NCBI RefSeq assembly: GCF_000224335.1
Contig: NZ_AFXZ01000016.1
Coordinates: 1 to 55,206 of the forward strand
Source of the DNA: Bizionia argentinensis JUB59
GTDB lineage: Bacteria > Bacteroidota > Bacteroidia > Flavobacteriales > Flavobacteriaceae
Length of the DNA: 55,206 nt
Direction: 5' to 3'
Shown here: one piece after another, positions 15,964 through 24,843 of the stretch
Numbering within the stretch: position 1 is the first letter of the stretch
Layout of the letters: the number at the start of each line of letters is the position of its first letter
The notes under the pieces: generated by a model
Databases searched by the model: none
The model's input: only the letters and a program-made list of their open reading frames with translations
Told to the model about the DNA's origin: nothing
Program-made: the position numbers and the translations under genes

Positions 15964-16509
15964 TTACAGTGTTAAGTTTTTGGTGATTTTTCCGCTCATG
16001 GGTTTTGTTACAGAAAAATAGTAGTCTATTAAGCGTCCATTGGCATCAACCAAGTATTTTTGGAAATTCCATTTAACAGTAGAACTTGATTTACCATTCA
16101 ATGATTGCGTGGTTAACCATGTGTAAAGAGGATGTTGATTGTCGCCTTTTACATCTACTTTTTCCGTCATTAAAAATGTCACGCCATAATTTGCTTGACA
16201 AAAGGATTTAATATCGGAGGCTGTTCCAGGTTCTTGGCTTCCAAATTGATTGCAAGGAACACCAATAACCATTAAATCATTTTTATAGGTGTCGTACAGT
16301 TTTTGTAAGTCTTCATATTGACCCGTAAAACCGCATTTTGAGGCTACATTGACAAATAATATATGCTTTCCTTTATAATCAGATAGATTTATAGGCTGAC
16401 CATCCAAACTATTAATTACAATATCATAAATAGACTGCGTAGGTTCGGTTTGGGCTTGGCTTTTACTGAATAAACTAAACATGATTATAAGTGTTAGTAA
16501 TTGTTTCAT
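15964..16509 (-). CDS. Glutathione peroxidase family thiol peroxidase, exported
   Basis: A 181-residue peroxidase with an N-terminal signal peptide (MKQLLTLIIMFSLFSKSQAQ, cleavage after about residue 20), so probably periplasmic. The peroxidatic Cys59 lies in NVASKCGFT, followed by the GVPCNQFGSQEPG box with Cys86, and WNFQKYLVD further on. It is a cysteine enzyme, not a selenoprotein, and likely uses thioredoxin-type reductants. It lies in the light-linked operon between the SDR gene (3-base gap) and the Lacal_2735 gene, fitting a role against photo-oxidative peroxides. Confidence 0.93.
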   Translation of the reverse strand: MKQLLTLIIMFSLFSKSQAQTEPTQSIYDIVINSLDGQPINLSDYKGKHILFVNVASKCGFTGQYEDLQKLYDTYKNDLMVIGVPCNQFGSQEPGTASDIKSFCQANYGVTFLMTEKVDVKGDNQHPLYTWLTTQSLNGKSSSTVKWNFQKYLVDANGRLIDYYFSVTKPMSGKITKNLTL

Positions 16510-16512
16510 ATA

Positions 16513-17196
16513 TTATATTTTAAAAGAAACGATACCACAATCCATTTCAAAAATCTGACCTGAAATTGCTGCAGCTTGATCCGATAATAAAAAGGATGCC
16601 ATTGACGCTACTTCGGTAGGGTTTAGAAACTTTTTCAAGGGATGACGCTCGGTAATATTCTCTATCATCTTCTCGTTTCTCAATAAATTAGAAGCTAATT
16701 CCGTGTCTGTAACAGTAGGAGCAATGGCATTGACACGAACTGTTGGTGCTAATTCAGCACCAACAGACTTAACTAAACCTTCAACAGCAGATTTGGCAGC
16801 CGCAACACTTGCGTGAAATGGCATTCCTAATTTAGCCGCAACCGTACTAAAAAATAGCATGGCGGGTTTATCTCCTTTTTTGATGATCGGCAAGTATTTT
16901 TGAATGGCTTTTACAGCTCCAATGACATTAATCTCAAAATCCGAACGGAAATCGTCTAATTTTAAACGTCCAATAGGTTTTAAGTTAATACTACCAGGGC
17001 AGTAAATTAAACCATCCGCCTTTTCTAAATCTGGCAAATCATCAGTTAGAATATCAATCGAATGGTGTGTTAAATTTGCATGTTCAAAATCTGGTTTCGA
17101 TCTGCTTAAATTTATCACGTGGTGATGTTCTAATAAGTTCTCGGTAATAGCACGACCAATGCCTTTGCTACCACCAACAATAATATATGTTTTCAT
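16513..17196 (-). CDS. SDR-fold oxidoreductase lacking the catalytic Tyr
   Basis: A 227-residue short-chain dehydrogenase/reductase. The nucleotide site GGSKGIG (8-14) and Ser117 (FFSTVA) are normal. The YxxxK motif reads HASVAAAKS: the Lys is at 135 but Val131 stands where the proton-donating Tyr should be. Overall length and C-terminal GQIFEMDCG are ordinary. It may be a binding or sensory protein, or use another residue. It lies between the 74-residue gene and glutathione peroxidase, with short gaps on both sides. Confidence 0.88.
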   Translation of the reverse strand: MKTYIIVGGSKGIGRAITENLLEHHHVINLSRSKPDFEHANLTHHSIDILTDDLPDLEKADGLIYCPGSINLKPIGRLKLDDFRSDFEINVIGAVKAIQKYLPIIKKGDKPAMLFFSTVAAKLGMPFHASVAAAKSAVEGLVKSVGAELAPTVRVNAIAPTVTDTELASNLLRNEKMIENITERHPLKKFLNPTEVASMASFLLSDQAAAISGQIFEMDCGIVSFKI

Positions 17197-17208
17197 TTTT
17201 TAAGCTAA

Positions 17209-17433
17209 TTAGGCTGTTAAAGGTCTGCCTTTTAGACGCTTTTCTACCTTTTGTTTAATGGCAGTTAAGCGCTTCATGATATCCATGATGCTTTCATCTT
17301 TCTTGTCTTTGTAAATCTGATTCAGTTCTAAAATAAGTTGTTTTGCTTCTCTAGAAATTTCTATTCTATCACTTGTAGATAAAGATTTCATTTTTGTTTG
17401 CTCAAATTCTAGAGCACGTTCTATAGTATCCAT
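17209..17433 (-). CDS. Small helical protein of unknown function
   Basis: A 74-residue soluble protein, MDTIERALEFEQTKMKSLST onwards, ending KVEKRLKGRPLTA. Predicted all-helical with heptad-like spacing; no motif recognised. It lies 3 bases after folE and 12 bases before the SDR gene on the same strand, which supports a real coding gene. Confidence 0.75.
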   Translation of the reverse strand: MDTIERALEFEQTKMKSLSTSDRIEISREAKQLILELNQIYKDKKDESIMDIMKRLTAIKQKVEKRLKGRPLTA

Positions 17434-17436
17434 AAT

Positions 17437-18135
17437 TTAATTATTTAAGTAATTTTGTAATTCAGCTATTTTATGTGGCGTGTTAAACGCTCCTCCATAA
17501 TATGCAGTTACAGTTGCTGAAGTGTCATCTTTTACACCTCTTGAAGACACGCACAAATGTTTCGCATCTATAATAACTGCAATATCTTCAGTTTCTAAAA
17601 TTGTTTTTAATTCAATTGCTATTTGATTTGTTAAACGTTCTTGTACTTGTGGCCTTTTGGCAAAATACTGTACAATTCTGTTTAACTTAGATAACCCTAT
17701 AACCTTTCTAGAGGAAATATAGGCTAAATGTGCTTTACCAATAATAGGAACAAAATGATGTTCACAATTAGAGTAAAATGTAATGTTTTTTTCCAGAACC
17801 ATTTGATTATAACGATATTTATTTTCAAACAGTGCTATTTTTGGTTTATTGGCAGGATTTAATCCTGAAAATATTTCATCAATATACATTTTAGCAACAC
17901 GGTTTGGTGTGCCTTTTAAAGAATCGTCTGTCAAATCTAATCCCATGACATCCATTATTTCTTCAAATAATAAAGATATTCGAGCTTTCTTTTCTGTGTC
18001 AGAAAGTTTGAATGCGTCCGGCTTCATAGGCGTTTCTAAACCTGTATATAAATGGTCGTCGCCAATTGCTTCAGTTGAAAAATCAACTAAACTATTATTG
18101 TTTTGCTTTTCAAAAGGTATTGTTTCTGTTTTCAT
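17437..18135 (-). CDS. folE: GTP cyclohydrolase I
   Basis: Converts GTP to 7,8-dihydroneopterin triphosphate, the first step to folate and tetrahydrobiopterin. Zinc ligands Cys124 (YSNCEHHFVP), His127 and Cys195 (HLCVSSRGV) and the fold signature KVIGLSKLNRIVQYFAKRPQ are present. It carries a 55-residue N-terminal extension and starts at ATG 18135. As the first gene of a run that ends with a photolyase, its pterin product could feed the methenyltetrahydrofolate antenna of the photolyases; this is inference from context. Confidence 0.96.
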   Translation of the reverse strand: MKTETIPFEKQNNNSLVDFSTEAIGDDHLYTGLETPMKPDAFKLSDTEKKARISLLFEEIMDVMGLDLTDDSLKGTPNRVAKMYIDEIFSGLNPANKPKIALFENKYRYNQMVLEKNITFYSNCEHHFVPIIGKAHLAYISSRKVIGLSKLNRIVQYFAKRPQVQERLTNQIAIELKTILETEDIAVIIDAKHLCVSSRGVKDDTSATVTAYYGGAFNTPHKIAELQNYLNN

Positions 18136-18186
18136 AGTTTCTTTTCATTCGCTGACCACAACAGCAAAATAGGCAAAATATATTTA

Positions 18187-18462
18187 TTATCGTTTACTTA
18201 TATTATTACTGGTAATTTGTCTTTGTCTACTGCATTTAAAACGTCCTTTTTCAAAACTGCGTAGTTTTTCGTGTTTCGTTTTTCTGCCTTGTACACGTTT
18301 TCGCCACATCTTAAAGCTACTAGGTTTCATTTCCCGGCGCATTAGGCTAATAACATCTTGTTCATTTAGCCCAAATTGAAATTGTATGGCTTCAAATGTT
18401 GTTCGGTCTTCCCATGCCATTTCTATAATCCGGTCAATATTTCTAAAACTTAATTCACTCAT
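18187..18462 (-). CDS. DUF2805 (TIGR03643) family protein
   Basis: A 91-residue basic protein of a family found beside photolyase genes. It has FRNIDRIIEMAWEDRTTFEAI, FGLNEQDVISLMRREMKPSSF and MWRKRVQGRKTKHEKLR, predicted as a helix-turn-helix-like helical domain with a basic tail. The function is not known; DNA or RNA binding is plausible. It overlaps the upstream gene by 4 bases. folE starts 52 bases further on. Confidence 0.88.
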   Translation of the reverse strand: MSELSFRNIDRIIEMAWEDRTTFEAIQFQFGLNEQDVISLMRREMKPSSFKMWRKRVQGRKTKHEKLRSFEKGRFKCSRQRQITSNNISKR

Positions 18463-18887
18463 ATATCTCGGAAGTTAAAGCGTTCATCATAAACTAATTT
18501 CATTTCTAAAAGGCGTTTAAAAAAACATTTATTCTCTTTAAACAGCTTATTGTTTTTAAAATTTATAAATCTTCCTTGAGCATGAATGCTTGTACCATCT
18601 GTTTTGTACAAAACAAGCTGATAGAAAGGAATAACCCAAGTAAAATTTTGTAAACCTTTGTTAATATATATGATTATACCGCCAGATCGCATTTCTATGT
18701 TGGCATAATTGATATCGTCTACGTGATTTAGGCAAAATTGTAAGTTTGGACTAACTGCTTCTATCATCATACGCTTGGAACCAATTCCTTTTAAACGAAT
18801 AGATTTTAAAAAACTGTAAGGCTTACCTATCAGGTCAGCAATTAATTCTCTATTGTCTTTATCGTTATTTGTCGTGTTTATTATCAA
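18459..18887 (-). CDS. Hypothetical protein, light-linked cluster
   Basis: A protein of 142 residues not assigned to a family. The predicted strands IEMRSGGIIIYINKGLQNFTWVIPFYQLVLYK suggest a beta-rich soluble fold. A longer frame begins with TTG at 18908, but that codon lies inside the -7 box TAACTTTG (18913-18906), so I place the start at the next TTG (18887). This is 19 bases after the box, the same distance as for the TetR-family gene with the twin promoter at 27453. It overlaps the DUF2805 gene by 4 bases. Confidence 0.7.
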   Translation of the reverse strand: MIINTTNNDKDNRELIADLIGKPYSFLKSIRLKGIGSKRMMIEAVSPNLQFCLNHVDDINYANIEMRSGGIIIYINKGLQNFTWVIPFYQLVLYKTDGTSIHAQGRFINFKNNKLFKENKCFFKRLLEMKLVYDERFNFRDI

Positions 18888-18905
18888 GTTCTTACGTTTT
18901 CTATT

Positions 18906-18959
18906 CAAAGTTACGAAATGTTTAACTATTAAAGAAATTTGTTAAACAAAATTTAACAC
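18906..18959 (-). promoter_or_regulatory. Palindromic operator/promoter, twin of 27453-27506
   Basis: On the minus strand GTGTTAAATTTTGTTTAAC (18959-18941), 14 bases, GTTAAAC (18926-18920), ATTTCG, then -7 box TAACTTTG (18913-18906). The first block is an imperfect palindrome of GTTAAA half-sites and GTTAAAC is a further half-site. There is no TTTG -33 box. Sequence and all spacings match the element before the TetR-family gene. Confidence 0.75.
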
Positions 18960-18980
18960 ATGATATTGGAAAGCTTTGAT

Positions 18981-20477
18981 TTAATCCTTATTTTTCAGTA
19001 AAAGCGAGCGATTGTCAAGTGTATGTTTTTTCAAAATTCTAATACTTTCCGACCGTACCGTAGCATTTTTCTTCATATTCCAAAGCACGTCACTTGCACG
19101 TTTTCTTTGTGGCTTTAAATCCACGATAGGAAATGGATAATTTACTCCTAATTCAAAATCATTAAACTGCTGATCTAATGTGGTCATTAAATACGGTTCA
19201 TGGACAAACGGCAAATCTAATTCTCGTAACTCTGGAACCCAATGTTTAATAAAAACACCATCAGGATCATGTTCCAAACTGTTTTTAATAGGATTATAAA
19301 TTCGTAAATTATTAATGCCTGTTTCGCCGGCTTGCATCTGCAATTGTGGATAATGAATTCCTGGTTCAAAGTCTAAAAACTGTTGTGATAAATGTTTTGA
19401 AGCGTCTTGCCAAGGTTGCCATAAAATATGGGTGAAAAATGACACTAACATGGCACGCATTCTGAAATTAATATAACCGGTTTCATTTAAGCAGCGCATA
19501 CTGGCATCCACTAAAGGAAAACCTGTATTGCCTTCTCGCCAGGCGGATTGATATTGATCGGAAATGGATTTTTTAAGTTTATGATAGCCTTTATTGATGC
19601 TCACTTTTTCCATGATGTGCTCCATCTCAAATTTCTGAATAAAATGGGCTTGCCAGCGTAAACGCGAACGAAAAGCTGCTAATTGTTTTTTATGGCTGGA
19701 AGGCGTTTGAGTTGTTTTGGAGGTCTGATAAACCTGACGCACTGATAAATTTCCCCATGCAATGTATGGCGATAGTCGACTACAACTTTTTCGGGATTTT
19801 TCAGGTTTCGAAATATGAAACATATAATCCTTATGCCGAGTGTTTAAAAACGATTTCAAGTATTTCCAGCCTAAAGTTGAGCCGCCTTGTTGAAAAGGTT
19901 TTTCTTTTGAAGTGTTTAAATCGGTTGTTTGAAATTGATTTTCTAATTCATAAATAGCATTTAAACTTAAAAAATCTGCTGAATCTGCTGAAAAGTTAAT
20001 AAGCGGTTCTGCCATAATTTTATTCCAATTATCAAACCAAGACTCTCTGTTTACAAGACCGCGAAGTACGCCGTTTTGAATGCTTTCATGCCATGTTATT
20101 AAGTTGTTTTTACAATAACGTTTAAAGCTCTTATCTCTGTCAAAAGTGACTTGAATGCCTGTTTCTTGATGGGAATAAACACTTTTAATTTGATAGTCAT
20201 TCGAAATTAAATTACATGTCGAAATAATATCAGAATTTGCTGCCAAGACTTTCGTGTTATAAGCTTCTAACTGGGTATTTAAATCGCGGATAGATTCTTT
20301 TAAAAAATCCCAATGCCGCTGGCTGTAGTGTTCATTGTCAAGTAGTAATTTTTCAAATACAAAGACACATAAAACAGGTTCGTTTTGTTGCAGCGCTAAA
20401 TGAAGTGGCTCGTGATCCTCCAAACGTAAATCACGCTTAAACCAAACAATATGTATGGGCTCTCTTTTAATACGCAT
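18981..20477 (-). CDS. Divergent cryptochrome/photolyase family protein
   Basis: A 498-residue two-domain protein of the photolyase superfamily. It begins IHIVWFKRDLRLEDHEPLH (antenna domain). The FAD domain keeps SRLSPYIAWGNLSVRQVY, GFPLVDASMRCLNETGYINFRMRA and WVPEL. However, the segment that in photolyases reads N-x-x-NWQW is here HYPQLQMQAGETG (375-387), so the Trp of the electron path and the flavin-proximal Asn are replaced. It may repair another lesion or act as a light sensor. It overlaps the iron-sulfur photolyase gene by 11 bases. Confidence 0.9.
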   Translation of the reverse strand: MRIKREPIHIVWFKRDLRLEDHEPLHLALQQNEPVLCVFVFEKLLLDNEHYSQRHWDFLKESIRDLNTQLEAYNTKVLAANSDIISTCNLISNDYQIKSVYSHQETGIQVTFDRDKSFKRYCKNNLITWHESIQNGVLRGLVNRESWFDNWNKIMAEPLINFSADSADFLSLNAIYELENQFQTTDLNTSKEKPFQQGGSTLGWKYLKSFLNTRHKDYMFHISKPEKSRKSCSRLSPYIAWGNLSVRQVYQTSKTTQTPSSHKKQLAAFRSRLRWQAHFIQKFEMEHIMEKVSINKGYHKLKKSISDQYQSAWREGNTGFPLVDASMRCLNETGYINFRMRAMLVSFFTHILWQPWQDASKHLSQQFLDFEPGIHYPQLQMQAGETGINNLRIYNPIKNSLEHDPDGVFIKHWVPELRELDLPFVHEPYLMTTLDQQFNDFELGVNYPFPIVDLKPQRKRASDVLWNMKKNATVRSESIRILKKHTLDNRSLLLKNKD

Positions 20478-21999
20478 CTTGATTGTTTATAATATGATTC
20501 GCGCGTTCTTTTAGGGCAGATAATTTTTCATTATCCATTTTATTTAACAGACTATACATCATTTTCATTCGGAAGTTAGATTCCAACTGCTCGCGTTTAT
20601 CGTCCAAAAAATTCCAATACAAACTGTTAAATGGACAAGCATCATCTTCTGTCTTCTTTTTATGATCGTAATGACAGCCTTCACAATAATTCCCCGTTTT
20701 CTGAATATAGGAACCTGAAGATACATAGGGTTTTGTAGCTATTTTTCCACCATCTGAAAACTGACTCATGCCTCTAGTATTCGGTAATTGAACCCATTCC
20801 ACTGCGTCTGCATAAATTCCTAAATACCAAGCATCAACGGCATCGGGATCGGTTTGGGTAAGTAAAGCGTAATTTCCGGTTATCATTAAACGTTGAATGT
20901 GATGCGCATAAGCATTGTCTAAAGAATTGGTAATAGCATGTTTTAAACAAGCCATTTTAGTGTTGCCAGTCCAAAAGAAATCTGCTAATTTATTTTTATT
21001 ATTTAAATAATTTTCGGCTTTAAACTCTGGCATAAATGCCCAATACATGCCGCGCATATATTCACGCCAGCCAATAACTTGACGTATAAAACCTTCAACT
21101 TGCGAAATATCTATGTTTTCTTCATGCTTTCTGTAATAATTAATAACTGTATCTACCACATTTCGCGCAGAAATAAGTTTAATGTTCATAGCGAAAGAAA
21201 TGCGCGAATGAAATAAATAAACTTCATCGGTATGCATAGCATCTTGATAATCGCCAAAATGTTTCAATAGGTTTTTACAAAAATATGCAAGCTGTGATAA
21301 AGCTTGCTTTCTTGAAATAGGATAATTAAACGTTTTTAAATCCCAATTTCCCATAGTAGAAATTCCTGCCGATTTCATATCTGCAACAACAGCATCTACA
21401 TTGTTTTTAAAATATTTATAGGAGGGAATAACCGGCTCATTTTTCCATTTTTTTCGGTTGGATTTGTCATAGTTCCATTTTCCTCCTTCTGGATTACCAT
21501 AGACCATTAAAATGTCATGTTTCTTGCGCATATCCCGATAAAAAGATTCCATTACAAACTGTTTTTTGCCTGTATAAAATGTTTGTAAATCGTTTCGTTT
21601 GGTATAAAAATGCGCTGTGTCCATCACATTAGTTTCAATAGAAAGTGTTTTTGAAAAATCTTCTAATTGTTTATCCAAACGGTATTCATCTGGATATAGA
21701 TATTCAAAAGTTGAAATATTTTTGTCCTTTATAATATTTTTGAGATTCTCTATTAGATTTTGAGTATTCTTTTCATCTGTAATTTTATAATAAATAACCT
21801 GATGGCCGGCCGTTTCCAAATCTGAAGCAAACTGACGCATGGCGGCAAAAAAGCCAATAACTTTTTGAATATGATGCGTTACATAATCAGTTTCTTGGCG
21901 CATTTCAAATAGAACATATAAAACATCATCATCCACTGCTTTAAACCATGGGTGTTTTATATTTAATTGATCGCCTAAAATAAGTCGGAGTGTTTTCAT
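20467..21999 (-). CDS. Iron-sulfur bacterial (6-4) photolyase (FeS-BCP/PhrB type)
   Basis: A 510-residue protein of the FeS-BCP cryptochrome/photolyase class. It opens with LRLILGDQLN and carries the four 4Fe-4S cysteines Cys351, Cys439, Cys442 and Cys455 (MACLKH, YCEGCHYDH, DACPFN). The active-site AYAHHIQRLM has His366 and His367. These correspond closely in number and spacing to Agrobacterium PhrB, a (6-4) photolyase. It therefore likely repairs (6-4) photoproducts using FAD and a lumazine-type antenna. Its start overlaps the stop of the DASH gene by 4 bases. Confidence 0.94.
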   Translation of the reverse strand: MKTLRLILGDQLNIKHPWFKAVDDDVLYVLFEMRQETDYVTHHIQKVIGFFAAMRQFASDLETAGHQVIYYKITDEKNTQNLIENLKNIIKDKNISTFEYLYPDEYRLDKQLEDFSKTLSIETNVMDTAHFYTKRNDLQTFYTGKKQFVMESFYRDMRKKHDILMVYGNPEGGKWNYDKSNRKKWKNEPVIPSYKYFKNNVDAVVADMKSAGISTMGNWDLKTFNYPISRKQALSQLAYFCKNLLKHFGDYQDAMHTDEVYLFHSRISFAMNIKLISARNVVDTVINYYRKHEENIDISQVEGFIRQVIGWREYMRGMYWAFMPEFKAENYLNNKNKLADFFWTGNTKMACLKHAITNSLDNAYAHHIQRLMITGNYALLTQTDPDAVDAWYLGIYADAVEWVQLPNTRGMSQFSDGGKIATKPYVSSGSYIQKTGNYCEGCHYDHKKKTEDDACPFNSLYWNFLDDKREQLESNFRMKMMYSLLNKMDNEKLSALKERANHIINNQDAY

Positions 22000-23306
22000 T
22001 CAAACAAAGTATTTTGAAGCCAGCGCTTTTGGAATTTGCCCTGACTATCATATCGGTCTGCTTGCAATTTCACGTTAAAAGTTCTACTTCTTGGATCATT
22101 TCCTACGCCTGCCACATATAGCCAATTCCCGTAATTGCTATGTACATCATAATCTATTAATAAAGATTCGAAGTAGGCTGCACCAATACGCCAATCAATT
22201 TCCAGCGTTTTAGCGAAGTATGATGCCACATTTTGTCGTCCGCGATTACTCATCCAACCTGTTTTATTGAGTTCTATCATATTCGCATTTATAAAAGGCT
22301 CTGATGTGTTTCCTGAGCACCATTTCTGAATCAATTCCGGATCAGTTTTCCATTGGTAAGTATGATTGTTAATTCCTTCTAAATGGAAAATAGCATTTCC
22401 ATGTTGCCAGGCGATATATTTAAAGAAGTCGCGCCATATCAACTCAAAAATGAGCCAATAAGTTGATTGATTTTTGAAATGTTCTTTCTCAAAATCTTGA
22501 ATAGCCCAATAAATTTGTCGCGCACTAATACAACCATTTGCTAACCAAGCCGAGAATTTTGAACTGTAATCTACGCCCAACAAACCGTTCCGGGTTTTCT
22601 TATAAAAGCCTATTTTCTTAGTTTCGAAAACATAATTATACAATCTGTTTTGTGCGGCTGTTTCTCCACCAGAAAAAGGAAAAGCTGAATGTGCATGCGT
22701 TTCAAATTCTGAAAATCCTAATGTTTTTAAAGTGGGAATTTCAGTATTGTTTTTAATTTCAAATAGCTCTTGTTTTTCAGGAGTAATTAAAGGACGTACT
22801 GAACATTCCTTTTCTAGAATCTTCCTGAAATTTGTAAAGACTTTTGGAATTTTATTTAACTGCCGTAATCCATCATCTGGCTGAAATAAAAATTGATCGT
22901 AAACTTCATGCCAGTTACTGTTTTGAGATGTTTTTAATTTTACGGCATCTATAATGTTTGTTTCTTCCTGTGTAAATTCTTTTTGAACAAAGACATCTGT
23001 GATATGGTATTTTTCACAAAGAGAAGAAATAGCTAATTCTGGTTTTTCATGAACCGTAAATAAAGGAATATTTAGTGTTTCCAGTTGAATTTTTAAATCA
23101 TGAACACTTTCAATGGTAAAACGCGCACGAAATTTCTCTGTTTTTTTAAAGCCAAAACTAGTATTTTCGTAATCTTGTGGATTAAAACAATAAATAGCAA
23201 TTACGAGTTTTTTTAAACGCAAAGCTTCTACCAAAATCGCGTTATCTTGCGTGCGCAAATTAGTTGTAAACCAAACTAGTGTATATCTGTTTTGTGTCGT
23301 CTGCAT
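21996..23306 (-). CDS. DASH family cryptochrome
   Basis: A 436-residue DASH-type cryptochrome, a class that repairs dimers in single-stranded or looped DNA. It opens [20 protein letters not shown] and has [56 protein letters not shown] and [22 protein letters not shown], all DASH signatures. It is slightly shorter than average at the C-terminus. Its first 31 bases overlap the small DUF2256 gene. Confidence 0.94.
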   Translation of the reverse strand: MQTTQNRYTLVWFTTNLRTQDNAILVEALRLKKLVIAIYCFNPQDYENTSFGFKKTEKFRARFTIESVHDLKIQLETLNIPLFTVHEKPELAISSLCEKYHITDVFVQKEFTQEETNIIDAVKLKTSQNSNWHEVYDQFLFQPDDGLRQLNKIPKVFTNFRKILEKECSVRPLITPEKQELFEIKNNTEIPTLKTLGFSEFETHAHSAFPFSGGETAAQNRLYNYVFETKKIGFYKKTRNGLLGVDYSSKFSAWLANGCISARQIYWAIQDFEKEHFKNQSTYWLIFELIWRDFFKYIAWQHGNAIFHLEGINNHTYQWKTDPELIQKWCSGNTSEPFINANMIELNKTGWMSNRGRQNVASYFAKTLEIDWRIGAAYFESLLIDYDVHSNYGNWLYVAGVGNDPRSRTFNVKLQADRYDSQGKFQKRWLQNTLFE

Positions 23307-23416
23307 CGTTCACTACAATAAATAACATGGTCCCAATTGTTGCGCCATTTTTTACGCCAAGTAAAATGTAATTGGCAAACAGGGCATTTTTTGGTGGGTA
23401 ATTCCGATTTCTTCAA
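23276..23416 (-). CDS. DUF2256 small zinc-ribbon-like protein
   Basis: A 46-residue protein starting at TTG (23416), directly after an in-frame TAA, and ending at TAG 23276. It reads [20 protein letters not shown], then [12 protein letters not shown]: two CxxC/CxxxC pairs that would bind zinc and the WRKKW block typical of DUF2256, a family found next to DASH cryptochromes. Its last 31 bases lie within the start of the DASH gene in another frame. The function is unknown. Confidence 0.88.
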   Translation of the reverse strand: MKKSELPTKKCPVCQLHFTWRKKWRNNWDHVIYCSERCRRHKTDIH

Positions 23417-24838
23417 TTAGGTAGCAATTTTATTAATCATGCCTCTAAAAATAAAGCCATGAAAAGGCAAAACGCTATACCAATAAAGTCTTCCAGCCAA
23501 ACCGCGTGGTCTAAAAGTAGCTGTTTGTTTCAGGAGATTGTCTTCAATTTTAAACTCGAGCCAAGCTTCGCCAGGTAATTTCATTTCAGCGTAGAGTAGG
23601 AGTTTCTGTTTTTCTTTGTCAGCAAAAATAACACGCCAAAAATCTAATGAATCACCCACATGTAATTCCGTCGGACTCGTTCGTCCACGGCGTAAACCAA
23701 TACCACCGACTATTTTATCCATATAGCCTCGTAAACGCCATAATCTGGTGCCGTAATACCAGCCATTATGACCACCTATAGCCCAGATTTTACGAATTGT
23801 TTCTTCCGGATCCGTAATTGGTCGTTCTTTATAATCCTTAAAACAACCAAATGTGGGAACGTTTACATATTTATGAAAGCTATCTTTGAGTCGGCCGCTA
23901 CTAACCATAGAGTCTTTCCAGCTGGAAATAATACTATTTTGTTCTATTTTTTCAAAAGCTAATGAAACAGCTTCTTTATAAGAAAGCGGTTTAACGTTTA
24001 GCAGTTCACTAATATTGCTAGGATTTCCAATAATTTGAACGCCCATACTGTCCACTAAAGAAGATGCTAATTTGTAAGACGTAGACGTTACGAAATATAA
24101 CCAATAGGATGATAATTTCGGCGTCATAACTGGAACCGTTAATATGTAGCGTTTCAATTCGCGAACTTCAGCAAATTCTAAAAGCATTTGCTTATACGAT
24201 AAAACTTCAGGTCCAAAAATATCATAAGATTTATTGTATAAACGTTCATCGCCTGCGGCTCTAGATAGATAGCTTAAAACATCACGAACCGCTAATGGTT
24301 GTGTTCTAGTTTCAAGCCATTTTGGAGCAATCATAAAGGGGAGTTTTTCAACTAAATCCCTAATAATTTCAAATGATGAACTCCCAGAGCCTACAATAAT
24401 ACCTGCTTTAAAAATAGTCGTCGCATAGGCATCGGATTCTAAAATTCCTTCCACATGCTTACGTGAGCGTAAATGTTTGGATAACTTATCGTCGTTGGTA
24501 ATTCCGCTTAAATAAATAACTTGCTTTACATCAGTTTCTTTAATGGCCGCTTTAAAATTTTCGGCACAGTTCGCTTCTAATTCTTCAAAATCTTTGGAGG
24601 AATTGGACATCGAGTGAATTAAATAATAGGCAATATCAATATCTTTAGGGATATTAGTAAGGGTTTCTGGATTTAGAAAATCACCTTCTATAAAATCGAT
24701 ATGAGGATCTTCTACATAGAGTTTGTCTGCGCGTAGAATATCGCGAACCACGCAAATAACATGATGACCATCTTGCACAAGTAATGGTATGAGGCGTTTG
24801 CCGATATAGCCTGTTGCACCTGTTACAAGAATTTTCAT
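23417..24838 (-). CDS. NAD(P)-binding SDR/NmrA-like protein with DUF2867 domain
   Basis: A 473-residue protein. Residues 1 to about 290 form an extended or atypical SDR Rossmann domain (VTGATGYIGKRL, GxxGxxG). Residues about 330-473 match the DUF2867 domain (IWAIGGHNGWYYGTRLWRLRG, GDSLDFWRV, MKLPGEAWLEF). The substrate is unknown; it is regularly found with photolyase genes in this phylum. It ends one base before the DUF2256 start and begins 5 bases after the flavin reductase stop. Confidence 0.87.
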   Translation of the reverse strand: MKILVTGATGYIGKRLIPLLVQDGHHVICVVRDILRADKLYVEDPHIDFIEGDFLNPETLTNIPKDIDIAYYLIHSMSNSSKDFEELEANCAENFKAAIKETDVKQVIYLSGITNDDKLSKHLRSRKHVEGILESDAYATTIFKAGIIVGSGSSSFEIIRDLVEKLPFMIAPKWLETRTQPLAVRDVLSYLSRAAGDERLYNKSYDIFGPEVLSYKQMLLEFAEVRELKRYILTVPVMTPKLSSYWLYFVTSTSYKLASSLVDSMGVQIIGNPSNISELLNVKPLSYKEAVSLAFEKIEQNSIISSWKDSMVSSGRLKDSFHKYVNVPTFGCFKDYKERPITDPEETIRKIWAIGGHNGWYYGTRLWRLRGYMDKIVGGIGLRRGRTSPTELHVGDSLDFWRVIFADKEKQKLLLYAEMKLPGEAWLEFKIEDNLLKQTATFRPRGLAGRLYWYSVLPFHGFIFRGMINKIAT

Positions 24839-24843
24839 AGTTA

